A program made the translations under genes and the position numbers. Below, piece by piece: positions 1 through 7,192 of a stretch of 7,532 bases of DNA (position 1 is the stretch's first letter; each line of letters starts with the position of its first letter). The stretch is from assembly GCA_023418835.1 (NCBI GenBank), contig JAEZYW010000172.1:1-7532 (forward strand), given 5' to 3'. Origin of the DNA: Bacillota bacterium (lineage in GTDB: Bacteria; Bacillota; Clostridia; Tissierellales; Peptoniphilaceae). The notes below the pieces were generated by a model, which did not search any database, had not been told where the DNA came from, and saw nothing but the letters and a program-made list of their open reading frames with translations.

Positions 1-696
1 GAATTGGACCATATTGAAAAATTGGTAAAGTTGTGGAAAGAAAGGTTCGTAGAATTAAAAAAAGACGAAAAGATAAAGTATATATTTCCCTTTGAAAACA
101 AGGGACCAGAAGTTGGAACTACAATGCCCCATCCCCATGGACAAATATATGGATATTCTAAAATGCCCTTGAGATTGAGGTTGGAGTTAGAAAATTCTAA
201 AAAGTTCTACGAGAAATGCGGGAAAAACATTTTTGATAAAATAATCGAAGACGAAAAGGATTTTGAAGAGAGAGTTATTTTTGAAAATGAAAATTTCTTA
301 GTCTTCATTCCTTTCTACGCTGCTTATCCATTTGGTGTAAATGTAGTTGCCAAAAAAGAGATTGGAAGTTTTGAAGAATTTGACGAAGAATTAATAAAAG
401 ACTTCTCTGTAACATTGAGGGACTTGACGGGTGCCTTTGATTTAATTTACAACAAGCCTTTCCCGTACATGATGGGAATCTATCAAATACCTGTAAATTC
501 TTTAGAATATGAAGATGCAAGTAAATATTATAGATTTCACTTGAAGTTTTTCCCTCCTTTAAGGGGTGAAAATTCAATTAAATACAATGCAACCTCAGAG
601 ACGGGAGCCTGGGTTCACGGAAATCCTAGAAGGGTTGAAGAAACGGCTGGAGAAGTTAGAGAAGCCTATAGGAGGTTTCTTGAAAATGAAAAGTAG
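1..696 (+). CDS. galT: Galactose-1-phosphate uridylyltransferase, class I (5'-truncated by window edge)
   Basis: GalT swaps UMP between UDP-glucose and galactose-1-phosphate, giving UDP-galactose and glucose-1-phosphate: the middle step of the cytoplasmic Leloir pathway. The visible 231 residues hold the family active site, PHPHGQIYGYSKMP, in which the second His of HPHGQ (codon 136-138) is the residue uridylylated in known class I enzymes. It is preceded by FENKG, as in E. coli GalT. The C-terminal half keeps FHLKFFPPLR, matching the HxHFYPPLL region of the family. The frame is open from base 1, so the true start and the N-terminal zinc-ligand region lie upstream; roughly 110 residues are missing by comparison with the ~350-residue family. 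The end overlaps galK by 11 bases, so the two are surely cotranscribed and probably translationally coupled. Confidence 0.95.
   Translation, partial: ELDHIEKLVKLWKERFVELKKDEKIKYIFPFENKGPEVGTTMPHPHGQIYGYSKMPLRLRLELENSKKFYEKCGKNIFDKIIEDEKDFEERVIFENENFLVFIPFYAAYPFGVNVVAKKEIGSFEEFDEELIKDFSVTLRDLTGAFDLIYNKPFPYMMGIYQIPVNSLEYEDASKYYRFHLKFFPPLRGENSIKYNATSETGAWVHGNPRRVEETAGEVREAYRRFLENEK
670..675 (+). promoter_or_regulatory. Ribosome binding site that sets the galK start, inside galT
   Basis: A perfect AGGAGG lies within the last galT codons, 10 bases before ATG 686. It supports starting galK at 686 rather than at the in-frame ATG at 566, which would add 40 residues that do not look like galactokinase. 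An in-frame TTG at 680 is closer to the site and cannot be fully excluded. Confidence 0.8.
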
Positions 697-1858
697 CCAA
701 GAAATTATTAAAACAATTGAAGAAAGATTTATTGAGACCTACGGCGAAAAGGGAAGATTATTTTTTGCTCCCAGCAGGATAAACATTATAGGAGAGCATA
801 TAGATTATAATGGGGGAAAGGTTTTACCCTGTGCAATAGAAATAGGCACATTTGCCATGGTTAAGAAAAATTCCGAAAATAAGTCGAGACTTTATTCCAT
901 TAACGAGGAATTTGGTGGGGAAATTGATCTTGACAACTTGAATTTTGACAAAAACTTGAAGTGGATGAATTATGTAGCTGGAATGGCAAAGGTAATTCAA
1001 GATACGGGGAGAAATGTAGGTGGAATAGATGCCGTAGTTTATGGAAATATTCCCACTGGCTCTGGACTATCTTCTTCTGCTTCTTTAGAAATGCTGTTTG
1101 GAGAGATTTTCAATGTTCTCTTCGATTTAGGAATTTCTCGTGAGGATATGTCAATTTTAGGAATGAAAACTGAAAACGAACACTTTGGATTGCAATCTGG
1201 GATAATGGATCAATTTGCAATTAGCCTTGGCAAGGAAAATTCTGCTATTCTTCTAGATACTGCCACACTGGATTATAAGTATATCGATGTGGATTTAGGA
1301 GACTATATCTTGGTAATTTTAAATACAAAAAAACCAAGGGAGTTAGTCGAATCTAAATATAACGAAAGAAGAGCTGAAACCCAAAAAGGTCTAGAAATAA
1401 TTCAGGGATATGTGGATATTGAAAACCTCGCTCAACTAGACGGTCACCCTCAAGAAAAAGAATTAATTTCAAAGATAGAGGACGAAACCATTAGGAAAAG
1501 AGTTATACATGTAGTTGAAGAAAATAGGCGAGTAACGGATATGATAAATGCCATGGAGGAAAGAAACTTTAAGAAGATGGGAGAGCTCTTAAACCAATCC
1601 CATGAATCCTTAAAAAACCTCTATGAAGTCACAGGATTAGAACTAGATTCTATTGTAGAAGGGGCCAGACTTTGCCCTAACACATTAGGAGCGAGAATGA
1701 CTGGCGCTGGATTTAGCGGATGCGCAATTGCCCTTGTAGATAAGGCTTGCATTGAAGATTTAAATGACATAGTTTTAAATTACTATAAAGAAAAAACTGG
1801 AATAGACGGAGAACTAATTATATCAGACATCGCAGGAGGTCCTAGAGAAATATTATGA
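686..1858 (+). CDS. galK: Galactokinase
   Basis: Phosphorylates galactose at C1 with ATP to feed GalT; cytoplasmic GHMP-family kinase. With the start at 686 the protein has 390 residues, the usual size. All family motifs are present: the galactokinase signature [17 protein letters not shown] (about residues 28-44, with the conserved Arg31), the ATP-binding GHMP loop [10 protein letters not shown] (123-132), GIMDQ with the catalytic-base Asp175, and the C-terminal glycine-rich [17 protein letters not shown] (335-351). The start is chosen because AGGAGG precedes it and because the GalK homology begins just after it; the longer in-frame extension to 566 only reads galT in another frame. It overlaps galT by 11 bases and galE by 4 (ATGA), so the three form one translationally coupled operon. 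No missing catalytic residue or frame problem was seen. Confidence 0.96.
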   Translation: MKSSQEIIKTIEERFIETYGEKGRLFFAPSRINIIGEHIDYNGGKVLPCAIEIGTFAMVKKNSENKSRLYSINEEFGGEIDLDNLNFDKNLKWMNYVAGMAKVIQDTGRNVGGIDAVVYGNIPTGSGLSSSASLEMLFGEIFNVLFDLGISREDMSILGMKTENEHFGLQSGIMDQFAISLGKENSAILLDTATLDYKYIDVDLGDYILVILNTKKPRELVESKYNERRAETQKGLEIIQGYVDIENLAQLDGHPQEKELISKIEDETIRKRVIHVVEENRRVTDMINAMEERNFKKMGELLNQSHESLKNLYEVTGLELDSIVEGARLCPNTLGARMTGAGFSGCAIALVDKACIEDLNDIVLNYYKEKTGIDGELIISDIAGGPREIL

Positions 1859-2838
1859 GTATACTAGTAACAGGAGGAGCAGGTTATATTGGCTCCCATA
1901 CAGTTAGATATCTTAAGGAAAAAAATGAAGACGTAATAGTTCTAGACAATTTACAAACGGGATTTAGAGAAAGCGTAGATGTGGAAAAGTTTTATCAAAT
2001 GGATTTAAGGGATAAAGACATTGATAGAGTTTTTAAAGAAAATGACATCACAGGAGTAATCCACTTCGCGGCCAATTCCTTAGTTGGAGTTAGCGTCAAA
2101 GAACCCTTTGAGTATTACGACAACAACGTTTATGGAACTTTATGTCTATTAAAAGCCATGATGGAAAATGATGTAAAAAATATTGTTTTTTCTTCAACTG
2201 CAGCAGTTTATGGAGAACCAGAAAATACTCCTATTTTGGAATCGGACAAAACTCTTCCAACAAATCCATATGGGGAAACTAAATTGACCATGGAAAAAAT
2301 GATGAAGTGGTTTGACGATGCTTACGGAACAAAATACGTATCCCTTAGGTATTTCAACGCAGCGGGAGCCCATGAAAATGGAGATATAGGAGAATGTCAC
2401 AATCCAGAAACCCACTTGATTCCCTTGATATTGCAAGTACCTTTGGGAAATAGAGAAAAAATATCCATCTTTGGAGACGACTACAATACCCCAGATGGAA
2501 CTTGTATTAGAGATTACATTCACGTTTGGGATTTAGCGGATGCTCACTATTTAGCTTACAAATATATGTTAGATGGTAATGATAGCGAAATATTCAATTT
2601 AGGTAGCGGTAATGGATTTAGCGTAAAGGAAGTTGTAGACGTTGCTAGAAAAGTTACGGGACATGAAATACCAGCTGAAATTGCCGATAGAAGACCAGGA
2701 GATCCTGCAGTTTTAGTGGCATCCAGCGAGAAAATAAAGAAGACTTTGGGATGGAATCCACAGAGAACAAATTTAGAAGAGATAATAAAAGACGCTTGGA
2801 ATTTCCATAAAAACAATCCCAAAGGATATATAAAATAG
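1855..2838 (+). CDS. galE: UDP-glucose 4-epimerase
   Basis: NAD-dependent short-chain-dehydrogenase-type epimerase that interconverts UDP-galactose and UDP-glucose, closing the Leloir cycle and supplying UDP-galactose for surface glycans. The 327 residues show the Rossmann motif [10 protein letters not shown] (6-15), DNLQTG after the second strand, FSSTAAVYG (112-120, with Thr where E. coli has Ser124) and the catalytic NPYGETK pair Tyr139/Lys143. RYFNAAGAH and the RRPGDPA segment near residue 280 are typical of GalE. By eye, the place of the E. coli gate residue Tyr299 falls in the VLVAS stretch (about 286-290) and holds a smaller aliphatic residue; this might widen specificity to UDP-GlcNAc, but that is inference. 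The start codon overlaps the galK stop (ATGA); its AGGAGG (1834-1839) is 15 bases away, long for direct initiation, so coupling to galK translation is likely. Confidence 0.96.
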   Translation: MSILVTGGAGYIGSHTVRYLKEKNEDVIVLDNLQTGFRESVDVEKFYQMDLRDKDIDRVFKENDITGVIHFAANSLVGVSVKEPFEYYDNNVYGTLCLLKAMMENDVKNIVFSSTAAVYGEPENTPILESDKTLPTNPYGETKLTMEKMMKWFDDAYGTKYVSLRYFNAAGAHENGDIGECHNPETHLIPLILQVPLGNREKISIFGDDYNTPDGTCIRDYIHVWDLADAHYLAYKYMLDGNDSEIFNLGSGNGFSVKEVVDVARKVTGHEIPAEIADRRPGDPAVLVASSEKIKKTLGWNPQRTNLEEIIKDAWNFHKNNPKGYIK

Positions 2839-2870
2839 ACAACTACCAAATTTTTTCATATGCCCTATAT

Positions 2871-2902
2871 AAAAATTGTCACATTAGATTGTGGCAATTT
2901 TT
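2871..2902. terminator. Bidirectional intrinsic terminator between convergent galE and the cyclase gene
   Basis: A 13-bp stem (AAAAATTGTCACA / TGTGGCAATTTTT, one G-T wobble) with a 6-base loop. The run of T on the right serves rightward transcription from the gal operon; the run of A on the left reads as T on the other strand and serves the leftward cyclase gene. The right arm overlaps the cyclase stop codon (2901-2903), so one compact structure ends both units. Confidence 0.8.
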
Positions 2903-3425
2903 ATTTGTCCAATATTGCTACGGCTCTAACGGAGCTTCCATCTCCGCCCTTAATTTTTAAGGGAAGTCCAATGAAGAAAAACTTTTTATTTCTAGGCAAT
3001 TTATCTAAGTTAATTAAGTTTGTATAGGTAATTATTCCTTTTTCCAATAAAGCCCTTTCCAAATCTACAGAGATATCTCCCCCTACAAAATTTGGTTTTG
3101 AATTTACAATCTTATCTAGTAAGTTGATATCTATTTCTTCGAAAAAAAGTAGATTTATTCCAGTGGGGAATTCGTCCTTGGGAGATAAAAGCATCGCCTC
3201 TCCCATAAACTTTTCCACTGGAATTTCGTCAATGCTAGAAAAATCTCTATTCGTCATATGGGAAAATGCGTCTACATGAGTTCCAGTATGGGATCCCATA
3301 TTAATTTTACTTAAATTCCAACCGTGGGTCTTAAGAAAATGTACTTGTTCAATTTTAACCTCTGGATCTCCAGGATAAACTTCCATACCATCAGATATTG
3401 TCATAGATAAATCAATTATTTTCAT
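2901..3425 (-). CDS. Cyclase-family protein (kynurenine formamidase-like metal hydrolase), short variant
   Basis: Belongs to the cyclase family (Pfam PF04199), cytoplasmic metal-dependent hydrolases that include KynB. The N-terminus MKIIDLSMTISDGMEVYPGDP is typical, and the metal motif HTGTHVDAFSH (residues 46-56: His46, His50, Asp52, His56) is intact. The C-terminal GLPLKIKGGDGSSVRAVAIL also fits the family. At 174 residues it is shorter than the common ~205-220. In the usual second metal region (an H..LL...I.I.ENLTNL-like pattern) it reads LERALLEKGIITYTNLINL, so the expected His and Glu seem to be Glu and Thr. The substrate is unknown; there are no kynurenine genes nearby, so I give no symbol. 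Start supported by GAGGTGG five bases upstream. It converges on galE and is separated from the upstream secreted-protein gene by a terminator, so it is probably a single-gene unit. Confidence 0.85.
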   Translation of the reverse strand: MKIIDLSMTISDGMEVYPGDPEVKIEQVHFLKTHGWNLSKINMGSHTGTHVDAFSHMTNRDFSSIDEIPVEKFMGEAMLLSPKDEFPTGINLLFFEEIDINLLDKIVNSKPNFVGGDISVDLERALLEKGIITYTNLINLDKLPRNKKFFFIGLPLKIKGGDGSSVRAVAILDK

Positions 3426-3443
3426 ATTCCACCTCTTTTTAGT

Positions 3444-3472
3444 ATTATACTATAATATAAAAATCCTTTGAA
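3444..3472 (-). promoter_or_regulatory. Likely sigma-A promoter of the cyclase gene
   Basis: On the minus strand a perfect TATAAT (plus-strand 3444-3449) lies about 18 bases upstream of the start codon region, with TTCAAA (3467-3472) 17 bases further upstream as a weak -35. The position just after the terminator of the upstream gene and before a good ribosome binding site fits a separate promoter. The very short leader and poor -35 keep confidence moderate. Confidence 0.45.
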
Positions 3473-3507
3473 AATAAAAATCGCTAGGCATTTCGTAACC
3501 TAGCGAT
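3471..3507 (-). terminator. Intrinsic terminator after the 422-aa stalk-domain gene
   Basis: Read on the minus strand, a 9-bp stem ATCGCTAGG / CCTAGCGAT encloses a 10-base loop and is followed by TTTTTATTTT. It starts about 14 bases after the stop codon of the upstream gene (stop at 3521-3523). It is a canonical Rho-independent terminator; its T tail abuts the -35 region proposed for the cyclase gene. Confidence 0.88.
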
Positions 3508-3520
3508 CTTTTGAAAATAT

Positions 3521-4789
3521 TTAGTTTCTAACTTGAATAACAACCACTTGATTTACTCCGTCCCACTCGATGTTTTTACCTTCACCGATGTTACCTTGAG
3601 TAAGTCCTAGGGCTCTTCCTATTTCAGATACAGGAAGCATTATTCTTCCACTTACTGTAATTGGATCCACTGTTAGAGTGAATTTTTCTCCATTTACATA
3701 AAAGTCTCTAGAGTCTAAGTTTACAACTGCTGTATTAGAACCTGATACAAAAACAGCGTTTCTAGTAGAATTGTCAAATGTTACAGTATATCCTAAGGAT
3801 TCAGCAGCATATCTCAAAGGAAGCATAGTTCTTCCATTTGTGATATATGGAGCAACGTCCATGTATTTTGTCGTGCTAGATCCGTTAAGGGTTTGTACAA
3901 ATTGTTTTGAACCTATTGTAAATAGATTTTTATAATTGTACTCTGGAGTTACGACATTTGTAACTGTTCCTGCTGTAAAGGATGTAACCTTGTCAGCGTA
4001 ATTACTGTGAGTTGAGATTGCTCTAATAACTTCTCCAGATCTAATTGGTCTGTTAGTAGTTATGACAAATCTTCCGTCAGATCCCACGTCTGTTCTGCCA
4101 AGTTCTACGTTATTAGCATCTCTAGCAACTACAACGCCGTATGGAATAGCTCCATTACCTCTTATTATTGAAAAACCTGCATTTGCTTCTAAAATTGTGA
4201 AGCTACTGTCGTAAGTTTGTCCAGGTCTTTGTGGATATCTATATCCATCTCTGTACACATACTCATCTTTGATATTTGCATTTCTTAGATAATAACTTCT
4301 AGAAGTGTATCCTTCTTTTGTAGCTATTAGATAATAGTCATTGATATCGTCGTAATATCTGTAATAATATCCATCCCAATATCTTATATCATCTCTGTAT
4401 CTACCGTAATAAATATCTTGAATTTGAGAATATGACAATTCTGGATATCTTCTAGCCATAGCATCTTCAAAATCTCTGTAATTTCTATAGTCCCTTGGAT
4501 TTACTCCGTAATAGTACCCATCCCAGTATCTATCGTCGTATCTTCCGTCGTAGTATCCAAAATCATTTGAGATTTCGAATTTGCCATCGTAGTTGGAAGC
4601 AGTTGTGGAACCAACTCTTCTAGAACCTTTGTAAAGTTCTACCCTTGAACCAGGAGTAGCGTAACCTTCTACCTTGTTGTAATAAACATCGGCTCTATCG
4701 ATGTAGGCATCTGCTGCCAACGCAGTTGCTGGTATCATAGTAATTACAAAAGCTAATACCAACATCATAGAAATAATTCTCTTCTTCAT
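3521..4789 (-). CDS. Secreted stalk-domain protein with Tyr-rich insert (paralogue of the upstream gene)
   Basis: Exported protein of unknown function. A Sec signal peptide (basic MKKR, hydrophobic core to about 20, ATALAA with cleavage near 25-26) is followed by an Ig-like segment (33-75, ADVYYNKVEGYATPGSRVEL through GKFEI), a Tyr/Asp/Arg-rich insert (about 76-151) and the rest of that beta-sandwich (YYLIATKEGYTSRSYYL, 152-168). A second Ig-like segment spans about 198-275. The C-terminal 114 residues (309-422) are a copper amine oxidase N-terminal-like 'stalk' domain (Pfam PF07833), with two NGRTMLP/SGRIMLP units and the ending NIEWDGVNQVVVIQV. Despite the name this domain is not an oxidase. 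No LPXTG or transmembrane anchor is seen, so it is secreted or held non-covalently on the wall. AGGAGG lies 5 bases before the ATG. It sits 74 bases after its paralogue with no terminator between, so probably cotranscribed. Confidence 0.85.
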   Translation of the reverse strand: MKKRIISMMLVLAFVITMIPATALAADAYIDRADVYYNKVEGYATPGSRVELYKGSRRVGSTTASNYDGKFEISNDFGYYDGRYDDRYWDGYYYGVNPRDYRNYRDFEDAMARRYPELSYSQIQDIYYGRYRDDIRYWDGYYYRYYDDINDYYLIATKEGYTSRSYYLRNANIKDEYVYRDGYRYPQRPGQTYDSSFTILEANAGFSIIRGNGAIPYGVVVARDANNVELGRTDVGSDGRFVITTNRPIRSGEVIRAISTHSNYADKVTSFTAGTVTNVVTPEYNYKNLFTIGSKQFVQTLNGSSTTKYMDVAPYITNGRTMLPLRYAAESLGYTVTFDNSTRNAVFVSGSNTAVVNLDSRDFYVNGEKFTLTVDPITVSGRIMLPVSEIGRALGLTQGNIGEGKNIEWDGVNQVVVIQVRN

Positions 4790-4863
4790 TTTTTCCTCCT
4801 CTAATTTTCAATAACTTACATTTTATCTAAAAATTTTGATAAACAATTTGATTGCACTGCACA

Positions 4864-6507
4864 CTATTTTTTAATCTGAACGATGACTACTCTATTCGTT
4901 CCGTCCCATTCGATATTTTTTCCCTCACCTATGTTTCCATGGCTAAGACCTAGGGCAGTTCCCAACTCTGAAATTGGAAGCATTATTCTTCCGTTTACAG
5001 TCACTGGATCTACAGAAAGGGTATGCTTTTTACCATTTACATAAAAATCTCTAGATTTTAAATTCATAACTAGGGAAGTATCTCCTTTGGCAAACACAGC
5101 ATTTTTTGTAGTGTCATCAAATGTTACTTCATATCCTAAAGCCTGAGCTACAAATCTAATAGGAAGCATTGTTCTTCCATTTGTTATATAAGGATCCACG
5201 TCCATATATTCTGTAGAAACTTTTGTATCTACAATTCTAGTAAAGGTCTTAGAACCGATAGTAAATTTATTTATATAGTCAAAAGCCTCCACGGTTTTTT
5301 CAGGAACTTGGGTCGCTCCCACAACTACAGAAGAAATTTTATCTACATACCTTTCATGGGATGTTGTAATAGTTATAAGCTCCCCAGCGATTAAAGGTCT
5401 CTTAGTCCTAATTGCAAACTTAGCTACAAAGTCTAGAGCCGTTCTTCCTAAAATTTCACCGCTTGCGTCTTTAATAGTTATATTTGCAAATGGAGTAGCC
5501 TTTTCTCCTCTAACAAAACTCTCTCCTCCCAAAGCTTCTAAAATTACGGGAGCTGTTGCAGTTTCCCTTGAAGGAGCAGGTGGTCTGTAAAAATCGTCTT
5601 TATATCTAGAATCGTTTAAATAAAATCTAGAAGAAGTGTAGCCGTCTTTTTCAGCAACTAGATAATAGTTGCGCAAATCTCCGTAGAAATAGTCTCTTCC
5701 GTAATCTCTATAATCTCCATAGTAATTAGCAAAAGTGTTTAAAATCTCAAAGTATCCGGCTGAATCAGCATTAACTGATTTCACAAAGGACCCGTGTCTG
5801 TAAAGATTTACTTTAGCATATGGAGCCGTATCTCCAATAACTCTATTGGAATAGACGCTAACGTTTTTAATTATGATATCTCTTCCAATTGGATAATAAG
5901 AACCTCTAGCAAGACTAAAGGTCAAGTCTTGTCTTTTACCAGTCATATAGACAGTTTTGGATTGGGTTCCATATCCTTCCCTTATAGCAGAAATTCTATA
6001 ATTTCCATCTGATAGAGTGATGCTATTAGCATAAATAGTTTGGTTTTTATTAGAGTTGTTTAAATCTTCTATAAAATATCTTACATTGGAAATGTCGTAT
6101 CCAGTAGAAGCATCCAAAGTTCTTAAATATAAAGTATTATCCTTTGGCAAAGGTTTAGAACTGTCCCTATTTAAACTAAAGTCAAAAGACTGTCTAGCAG
6201 GGGAGTAAGCGACATCTATTACTCTAGTACCCACATGATAACCGTCTTTTGTTGCCGTTATTGTGTATCTTCCGGGGTCCAATCTCGTAGAGCTTGTTGT
6301 AGAACCTAAATCTTCCCTATAAGACTCTCCTTTATATATTCTAAAGTTAGCTCCATCTAAACTAACTCCAGTTCTAGAATCTTTAGCAAAAAAGTTGATG
6401 TCTCTTCTCAAATGAGAATAATAATCTGAAGCTGCTCTAATACTCGTAGGAAATACGAATATTACCATTAATAATGCCAACAGCAATGAAATGCGCTTTT
6501 TATTCAT
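4864..6507 (-). CDS. Secreted stalk-domain protein with three carboxypeptidase-regulatory/PEGA-like repeats
   Basis: Exported protein of unknown function, 547 residues. Signal peptide MNKKRISLLLALLMVIFVFPTSIRAA, cleavage near 26. Two related beta-sandwich repeats follow, absent from the 422-aa neighbour: about 33-112 (ending YTITATKDGYHVGTRVIDV) and 123-200 (ending YRISAIREGYGTQSKTVYM). They resemble carboxypeptidase-regulatory, PEGA or Cna-B-like folds, and a third copy of the same signature (YYLVAEKDGYTSSRFYL, 281-297) lies in the part shared with the neighbour. From about 212 on it lines up with that neighbour: Ig-like segment, short Tyr-rich insert (256-280), Pro/Ala linker (309-319), second Ig-like segment (320-397), and the stalk domain (434-547, PF07833). 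By hand count 79 of the last 114 residues are identical, without gaps. AAGGAGG sits 5 bases before the ATG. A surface or matrix role is likely but inferred; no anchor motif is visible. Confidence 0.85.
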   Translation of the reverse strand: MNKKRISLLLALLMVIFVFPTSIRAASDYYSHLRRDINFFAKDSRTGVSLDGANFRIYKGESYREDLGSTTSSTRLDPGRYTITATKDGYHVGTRVIDVAYSPARQSFDFSLNRDSSKPLPKDNTLYLRTLDASTGYDISNVRYFIEDLNNSNKNQTIYANSITLSDGNYRISAIREGYGTQSKTVYMTGKRQDLTFSLARGSYYPIGRDIIIKNVSVYSNRVIGDTAPYAKVNLYRHGSFVKSVNADSAGYFEILNTFANYYGDYRDYGRDYFYGDLRNYYLVAEKDGYTSSRFYLNDSRYKDDFYRPPAPSRETATAPVILEALGGESFVRGEKATPFANITIKDASGEILGRTALDFVAKFAIRTKRPLIAGELITITTSHERYVDKISSVVVGATQVPEKTVEAFDYINKFTIGSKTFTRIVDTKVSTEYMDVDPYITNGRTMLPIRFVAQALGYEVTFDDTTKNAVFAKGDTSLVMNLKSRDFYVNGKKHTLSVDPVTVNGRIMLPISELGTALGLSHGNIGEGKNIEWDGTNRVVIVQIKK

Positions 6508-6609
6508 GTTTTCCTCCTTTAATAATTAGTAAAATTTTGTTAGAATTGCCTTGCTATATTTACTATATCATCAAATAAAAAAGAATATGTAAAGAATGTG
6601 ACAACTCCT

Positions 6610-6653
6610 CAATATTATTATACCAAATATAAGAGCTTTAAATAATAATATTG
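6610..6653. repeat. 11-bp A/T-rich inverted repeat in the divergent intergenic region
   Basis: The arms CAATATTATTA (6610-6620) and TAATAATATTG (6643-6653) are perfect reverse complements separated by 22 bases. No T run follows, so it is not a terminator. The right arm overlaps TTGACA (6651-6656), a consensus -35, so a regulatory site is possible; simple A/T richness makes chance also plausible. Confidence 0.4.
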
Positions 6654-6801
6654 ACAATAATTTATTAAGATTTGGTAAAGATGTTAAAAATATCTAAGTT
6701 AGTAATGGATTTGTAATAAAATTTTATCTGAATTAAAAGTTTTTAAAATAATTTCAAAAAAAGTGATATATTTTCAAATCTGGTGGTATATATATATTAA
6801 G

Positions 6802-6821
6802 ATTTAAATTACAATTTAAAT
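6802..6821. promoter_or_regulatory. Palindrome upstream of the small membrane-protein gene, possible operator
   Basis: ATTTAAATT (6802-6810) and AATTTAAAT (6813-6821) are perfect reverse complements with a 2-base spacer. It lies just after a TATATATATATT tract (6787-6798) and 13 bases before the AGGAGGG ribosome binding site. That is where a repressor operator or a leader hairpin would sit. It consists of A and T only, except for one C in the spacer, so chance occurrence is possible. Confidence 0.35.
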
Positions 6822-6845
6822 AACAAAATTAATTAGGAGGGAATT

Positions 6846-7106
6846 ATGGGTATTTTATCATGGATTATATTTGGAGCACTAGTAGGTTGGTTAGCTAGTT
6901 TAATTATGAAAAGAGACGCTCAGATGGGAGCATTAGCGAACATCATCGTAGGGATTGTGGGATCCTTTATTGGCGGTTGGATAGGATCTACATTAGGACT
7001 AGGATACACAACTGGCGAATTTTCAATTATGGGAATAATAATGGGAGTTGTTGGTGCAAGTGTATTATTATTTGTAATAGGATTACTGACAGGATCTAGA
7101 AGATAG
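6846..7106 (+). CDS. GlsB/YeaQ/YmgE family small membrane protein
   Basis: An 86-residue integral membrane protein of the transglycosylase-associated protein family (Pfam PF04226), which includes YeaQ, YmgE and GlsB. Family members are linked to envelope or general stress, often beside Asp23/Gls24 proteins, but their biochemical role is not established. Three hydrophobic segments are visible: about 3-20 (LSWIIFGALVGWLASLIM), 28-52 (glycine-rich, NIIVGIVGSFIGGWIGSTLGLG) and 59-82 (IMGIIMGVVGASVLLFVIGLL), separated by the short basic loop KRDAQMG and ending in GSRR. The glycine-patterned helices and this length are typical. AGGAGGG is 4-5 bases before the ATG. It appears monocistronic here; no Gls24 gene is in view. 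A 9-bp A/T palindrome directly upstream may take part in its control. Confidence 0.9.
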   Translation: MGILSWIIFGALVGWLASLIMKRDAQMGALANIIVGIVGSFIGGWIGSTLGLGYTTGEFSIMGIIMGVVGASVLLFVIGLLTGSRR

Positions 7107-7192
7107 TTTTATTAATTAGATTGCTAAATTAATTGCAATTATCTAAAAGTTAGTATTTAAAACATTAATTGTCTAACAAAATTAATAAGAGT

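Larger units (their letters stand above)
6508..6845. other. A/T-rich divergent intergenic region (338 bp) with two inverted repeats
   Basis: No gene seen. It must hold the promoters for the leftward secreted-protein genes and the rightward membrane-protein gene. Visible elements: the leftward ribosome binding site AGGAGG (6513-6518); an 11-bp inverted repeat CAATATTATTA / TAATAATATTG (6610-6620 and 6643-6653) whose right arm runs into a perfect TTGACA (6651-6656); a 9-bp inverted repeat (6802-6821); and the rightward site AGGAGGG (6835-6841). No -35/-10 pair with ideal spacing stands out on either strand, because the whole stretch is full of TATA-like words. Confidence 0.6.

Noticed and set aside
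566..685. A 40-residue N-terminal extension of galK starting at ATG 566
   Set aside because: The extension reads galT codons in another frame, has no ribosome binding site and no galactokinase resemblance; ATG 686 with AGGAGG gives a normal-length protein.
2194..2523. Open frame on the minus strand within galE (109 codons)
   Set aside because: Lies wholly inside the well-supported galE, has no ribosome binding site and an unconvincing composition; a shadow frame.
2556..2849. Minus-strand open frame over the galE 3' end (97 codons)
   Set aside because: Antisense to conserved galE codons; no recognisable protein. A hydrophobic look is expected from antisense of this composition.
4846..4863. 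Possible terminator between the two stalk-domain genes (GTGTGCAGTGCA on the minus strand)
   Set aside because: The self-complementarity is only a few base pairs and no T run follows, so read-through to the second gene is more likely.
5794..6012. Plus-strand open frame inside the 547-aa gene
   Set aside because: Antisense shadow of a gene with a good signal peptide and domains; no start signals.
3521..6507. The two stalk-domain proteins as real copper amine oxidases
   Set aside because: Only the small N-terminal-like stalk domain is present; there is no catalytic domain or topaquinone site.
7107..7192. Loosely repeated TTAATT...CTAA words after the membrane-protein gene
   Set aside because: Copies are short and imperfect, in very A/T-rich DNA; no array spacing, so neither a CRISPR nor a convincing repeat.
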